A stretch of 64,000 nucleotides of DNA, taken from Apis mellifera. Taxonomy: Eukaryota > Arthropoda > Insecta > Hymenoptera > Apidae. The notes beneath the pieces are model-generated. The model was not told the DNA's origin. It saw nothing but the letters and a program-made list of their open reading frames with translations, and searched no databases. Shown piece by piece: positions 60,490 to 64,000 of this stretch (positions are counted from its first letter, which is position 1; every line of letters starts with the position of its first letter). Both the position numbers and the translations under genes were made by a program. The stretch is taken from NCBI RefSeq assembly GCF_003254395.2, contig NC_037648.1, forward strand, positions 7,932,135 through 7,996,134. Direction: 5' to 3'.

Positions 60490-63400
60490 GTATTTTCGAG
60501 TGGAGGACGGATTTCGTGACGAATATTTCTAGCTTTCTTAAAGAGATGTTCAAAGATTAGATTCTTTTCTTTTTTTTTCAAGTTAGTTTTTGGAAATGGT
60601 TCTTCTAAATTTTTTTACATATTTTTTGATTCTTTTTTTTTTTCTTTTTTTTTTGAAGATTTCCTCGTTTTAGCAAGATATAAAAAGATGTAGTACATAC
60701 TACGTGTTAAAAGTATTATTCAGTGTTCTATATTAATGATAATTCGCTCGTTCCAATAATAGTCATATAACTACATATTTAGAATGATGAAGTGCACATT
60801 CATCAGAAATTAATCATAGTATTACAGATAATTTTTATTTCATTTGTAAATAATGCTTGTATGTTTATAAAACGTCAAAACGTTTCAATGAATCGCTTAT
60901 TTGTCATGTGATAGGTAGAATGAATATTACGTTTGTTAAATAATTTGTTTTGAAATATTTATTATATTGTATTGATCGTGATATTTTAATATCGAATTAA
61001 CAAATTAAAATTAAAAAAAACAAAGTAAAATTTTGTAACGTTAGATTTGGCTATTTTCCAAATTTGAAGATTTAATTTTATTTTTAACGAAGAAAATTCT
61101 TCTTTTTTTTCATATATACAATATTATTATATTTTTAAAAATTAGAATAGAGTGATTATGCTATCCCAAGTTGAAGTTATATATTTATCTTTAATCAAAA
61201 TTATAAAGCAATCACACGCTGTTATTCAACAACCTTTCTCGCCTTCTCTATTTCGTCATTATAAGTGCGATCACGAATTCAGCGTGAAACTAAATTTCCC
61301 GATTTTCCTTTGTATCGAGGGACCCGAGCAAGGAGAAAGAGAAAGAGCGGCGAGGCTCTCTCGGTTGCTGCGTAACCGGGCCCGTAACAAATTAACAACA
61401 CGTGTTTCGCATTCGCATTGGTACGGTGCTAAGGCGACGTTATACGTGTTCCCAACGGTAAAGTCAGTCGAATCATAACATCCTAGCAAACTCTATTTTA
61501 CTAGGAAAATTATCTCCGTGACGCCAGAAAACGAACAAAATGCACGATCATAATGTTTCTCATTTTATTTCCAATTGCAACTTCTTTTACTGTATATTCA
61601 AATAACGTGAGAATTTTTCTTTGACATTCGTATAAAAATGAGCGTTGGAAATAATATTAAAATAAATGAATATTGAAGATCTTAATGAAATTTTTCACAA
61701 AAATTTATCAAAATTAAAGTTAAATATTAAAAACGTTTTTCCATTGAAATTATTTTTTTTTTAAATAATTTGAATTAAAAAAAATTACAAAAATTATAAG
61801 ATATAAAGATTATAATTTTTTTTATAAGAAATTTGCGTTATTTGAAATTAAAAATAGAAATTTTAGATCGAAACTTTTTTCCGATTCTTTTGGAGATTCA
61901 TAAATTTGAATAGTAGATTTTTTATTTATTTTAATTAAAGTTCAATTACTATTTTACAAGAAAAATATATATATATATATAAGTAAAATGTAAAAAGCTG
62001 TGTTAAAAATAAATGAAACGTTATGATTATATAAGTATACATTTTCTTAATAACAGAGACATCAATATATGATATATTTTAATATTGCGGTAAACGCGTC
62101 AAACAGTTTCGAAGCGGATATATGATAGCTGTGTGGAGATTGATTTAAAGTTTTGAATTGAATTATTGTAAACAAGGAAAAGGATTTAAAAGAAGAAATA
62201 ACAGAAATAGCAGAAAGGAGGAAAAGCATTGTTAGAAATAATTATTCTTGTCATAACGATAAATAAATTACTCATTGTTGAAAATAATTATTCATCAATT
62301 CTCTGACGAAGAATTGATAATTAAAAAGACTGTAGTGTGATCGTGATGTATGAGAATAAAAGAATTCATCTTCATGGTAGATAAACTTTTACGATATTAA
62401 AATTTAGAATAATATAAATTTAAATTACTTGTAAATATTTAATTAAATCTATCCTACATTTTATATCTGTTTAGAGTATTTTTCAATCTTTTTGGGTTAA
62501 CGAGCGTTAGGTTTTTGACATCATAATTTTTAAGATAAAAATATTGATTTACTGCATATAAAATATATTTTATTATAACTTATTATTCTTTTAAGAGGGG
62601 AAAAAAATATTTTTTAAATTTAATCCTCGCATCGATGAATCGTATTTTTTACAACATTGTTTATAAATATTGAAAAATTAAAATGAATACAAAATAATTC
62701 TACGTATTTTAATATAAATATAAATAATATAATATAAATATAAATAATATAAATTTTAATATAATTTTCGCACTATCACATTAGTAGAAAAACATTAATC
62801 ACGACAAATAAGATATAATAAATTTTAAAAAATTTTTCTTTATTATCTATCATACATTGTCAAAGAATCATCGATAATCCAACAATTCTTACGAGTGCAG
62901 AAGCAATTATTTTTTAAAAATAGATACACATGATATAATTCAGTGTCAATTGTTGACAATTCTCACTCTACTAACATATAAATAATTAAAAGAAAGTATA
63001 CGAATTTCACTCTCGTGTCTAGTCACGCTTTCATCCGGCACTTTTAGGTGTTCGAACAACTGCACAAAACTCATTTCGTAACGTTCACCTTGCAACGTGT
63101 CGCAAAAGGAATCCCTGGCTAGTTTTACGCGAACAATTAAGACACCTGTGCTAATTTCTCCATTGTGGGAGTCATTACGCGTTGCGATCGTTTCCTGGTA
63201 ACACCGGTATCACCGGTGAATCCAGTTCACTTCTCGTTCACACACAATTTCTTATTGTTAGTCACGTAACCGAAAAATCTTGTCTTTTAACGGGCAAGAC
63301 AAATAGTTCAGGAAAAAGAACGGTTTCTTAGTTTTAAACAGCGTTTCCTTTTAGAGGAATATCATTTATTTAGTTCTGCCTACGGAATACGTAATAAGTT

Positions 63401-64000
63401 AAAGGAGTACAGATATTTATAAGGATATTTGTTTTGAGTGATTAACATTATTGAAGGAATATTTTGATACGTAAAATTATATAAAGAATAATTTGTAGAA
63501 ATAATTTGTTACTTTGGATCATTTTTGAAGTTCTACCATTTTTACCATTAAAGATAAAAGAGATTTCTTTAAATTTTGAGGTAACATTTTTTTAAAAATC
63601 TAAATATATTTTATTCGTTGAAATGAAAATTTCAAGAAGATTATAGTATAAATTTAATAAAAGTTGTATCAATTTTTTTTCTAAAGATTATTATTTTTAA
63701 TTAGCTCAAGAATTCATTAAATAGTAATAATTTGATGAATAAGCGATATTTGGAAATTAGAAAAATATCGTATTGAATTATTATAAAGTATTATAAACAA
63801 CTTTTTTTAAATTTTTATGATCGCATATTATAAATTTATAAAAGACATAGTTATAACATAGTTAATAGTTAAAACTTACAACATCACAAACGATAATTTT
63901 TACACACCATTTCTCGGGAACGTATCAAATTCTCTGAAAAATAATTTCCCGCGATATTCCCATTAAATTCAAAAATCCATTCCACTTTATAAATTAATAT
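60490..64000. other. Mostly A/T-rich stretch to the window end
   Basis: GC-richer patches at 61250-61470 and 63010-63300 (the latter with ACACCGGTATCACCGGTGAA, a close pair of ACCGGT boxes at about 63203-63217). The 108-codon frame at 61152-61478 has no recognisable domain. Confidence 0.4.

Overview
This window looks like nuclear DNA from an animal, most likely a hymenopteran insect and probably a bee close to Apis. The reasons are the very AT-rich background (long stretches of simple A/T repeat), short CpG-rich islands standing out against it, GT-AG introns, arthropod TCAGT initiators, and a small multi-exon membrane-protein gene. No bacterial, viral or organelle gene was seen, and no tRNA, rRNA, CRISPR array or transposase. 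Species assignment is inference.

Region by region: (1) 1-15140 is one giant inverted duplication. Base 1 pairs with base 15140, and the outer ~2.75 kb of each arm appears identical wherever compared. The arms enclose a ~1.2 kb AT-rich spacer with a (TA)n run. Each arm contains a ~219 bp tandem repeat, a promoter-like block with a strong splice donor, a ~150 bp AT-rich satellite (about 27 units left, 11 right) and a ~697 bp higher-order repeat (2 left, 3 right). (2) 15.1-24.2 kb is a direct duplication of a ~4.6 kb unit that begins at the edge of the visible palindrome. It has no convincing protein, but is full of splice-like junctions, short tandem repeats, a recurrent TAGTGTTGCG motif and stem-loops conserved between the two units. 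(3) 24.2-29.0 kb carries exon-like pieces, two GGTCTC/GAGACC hairpins, a decayed second copy of the 25.1-25.85 kb segment, and CTCF-like motifs. (4) 29.6-33.1 kb, minus strand, is the one protein-coding gene I can rebuild: five exons, about 279 residues, four membrane segments. (5) 33-64 kb is mostly AT-rich intron or intergenic DNA with about a dozen GC-richer islands. One contains a possible signal-peptide exon (44104-44192). Others end in strong donors (52356, 56693, 49135) and look like first exons of a plus-strand gene or genes with long introns running off the window.

Working model (inference): the promoter-like block in the right arm starts a plus-strand, repeat-rich long noncoding RNA that runs through the duplicated 4.6 kb units to about 25.3 kb. 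The mirror block in the left arm would start a divergent twin leaving the window to the left. CTCF-like sites would separate this domain from the four-membrane-segment gene. The main alternative is that part of the palindrome is an assembly artefact.
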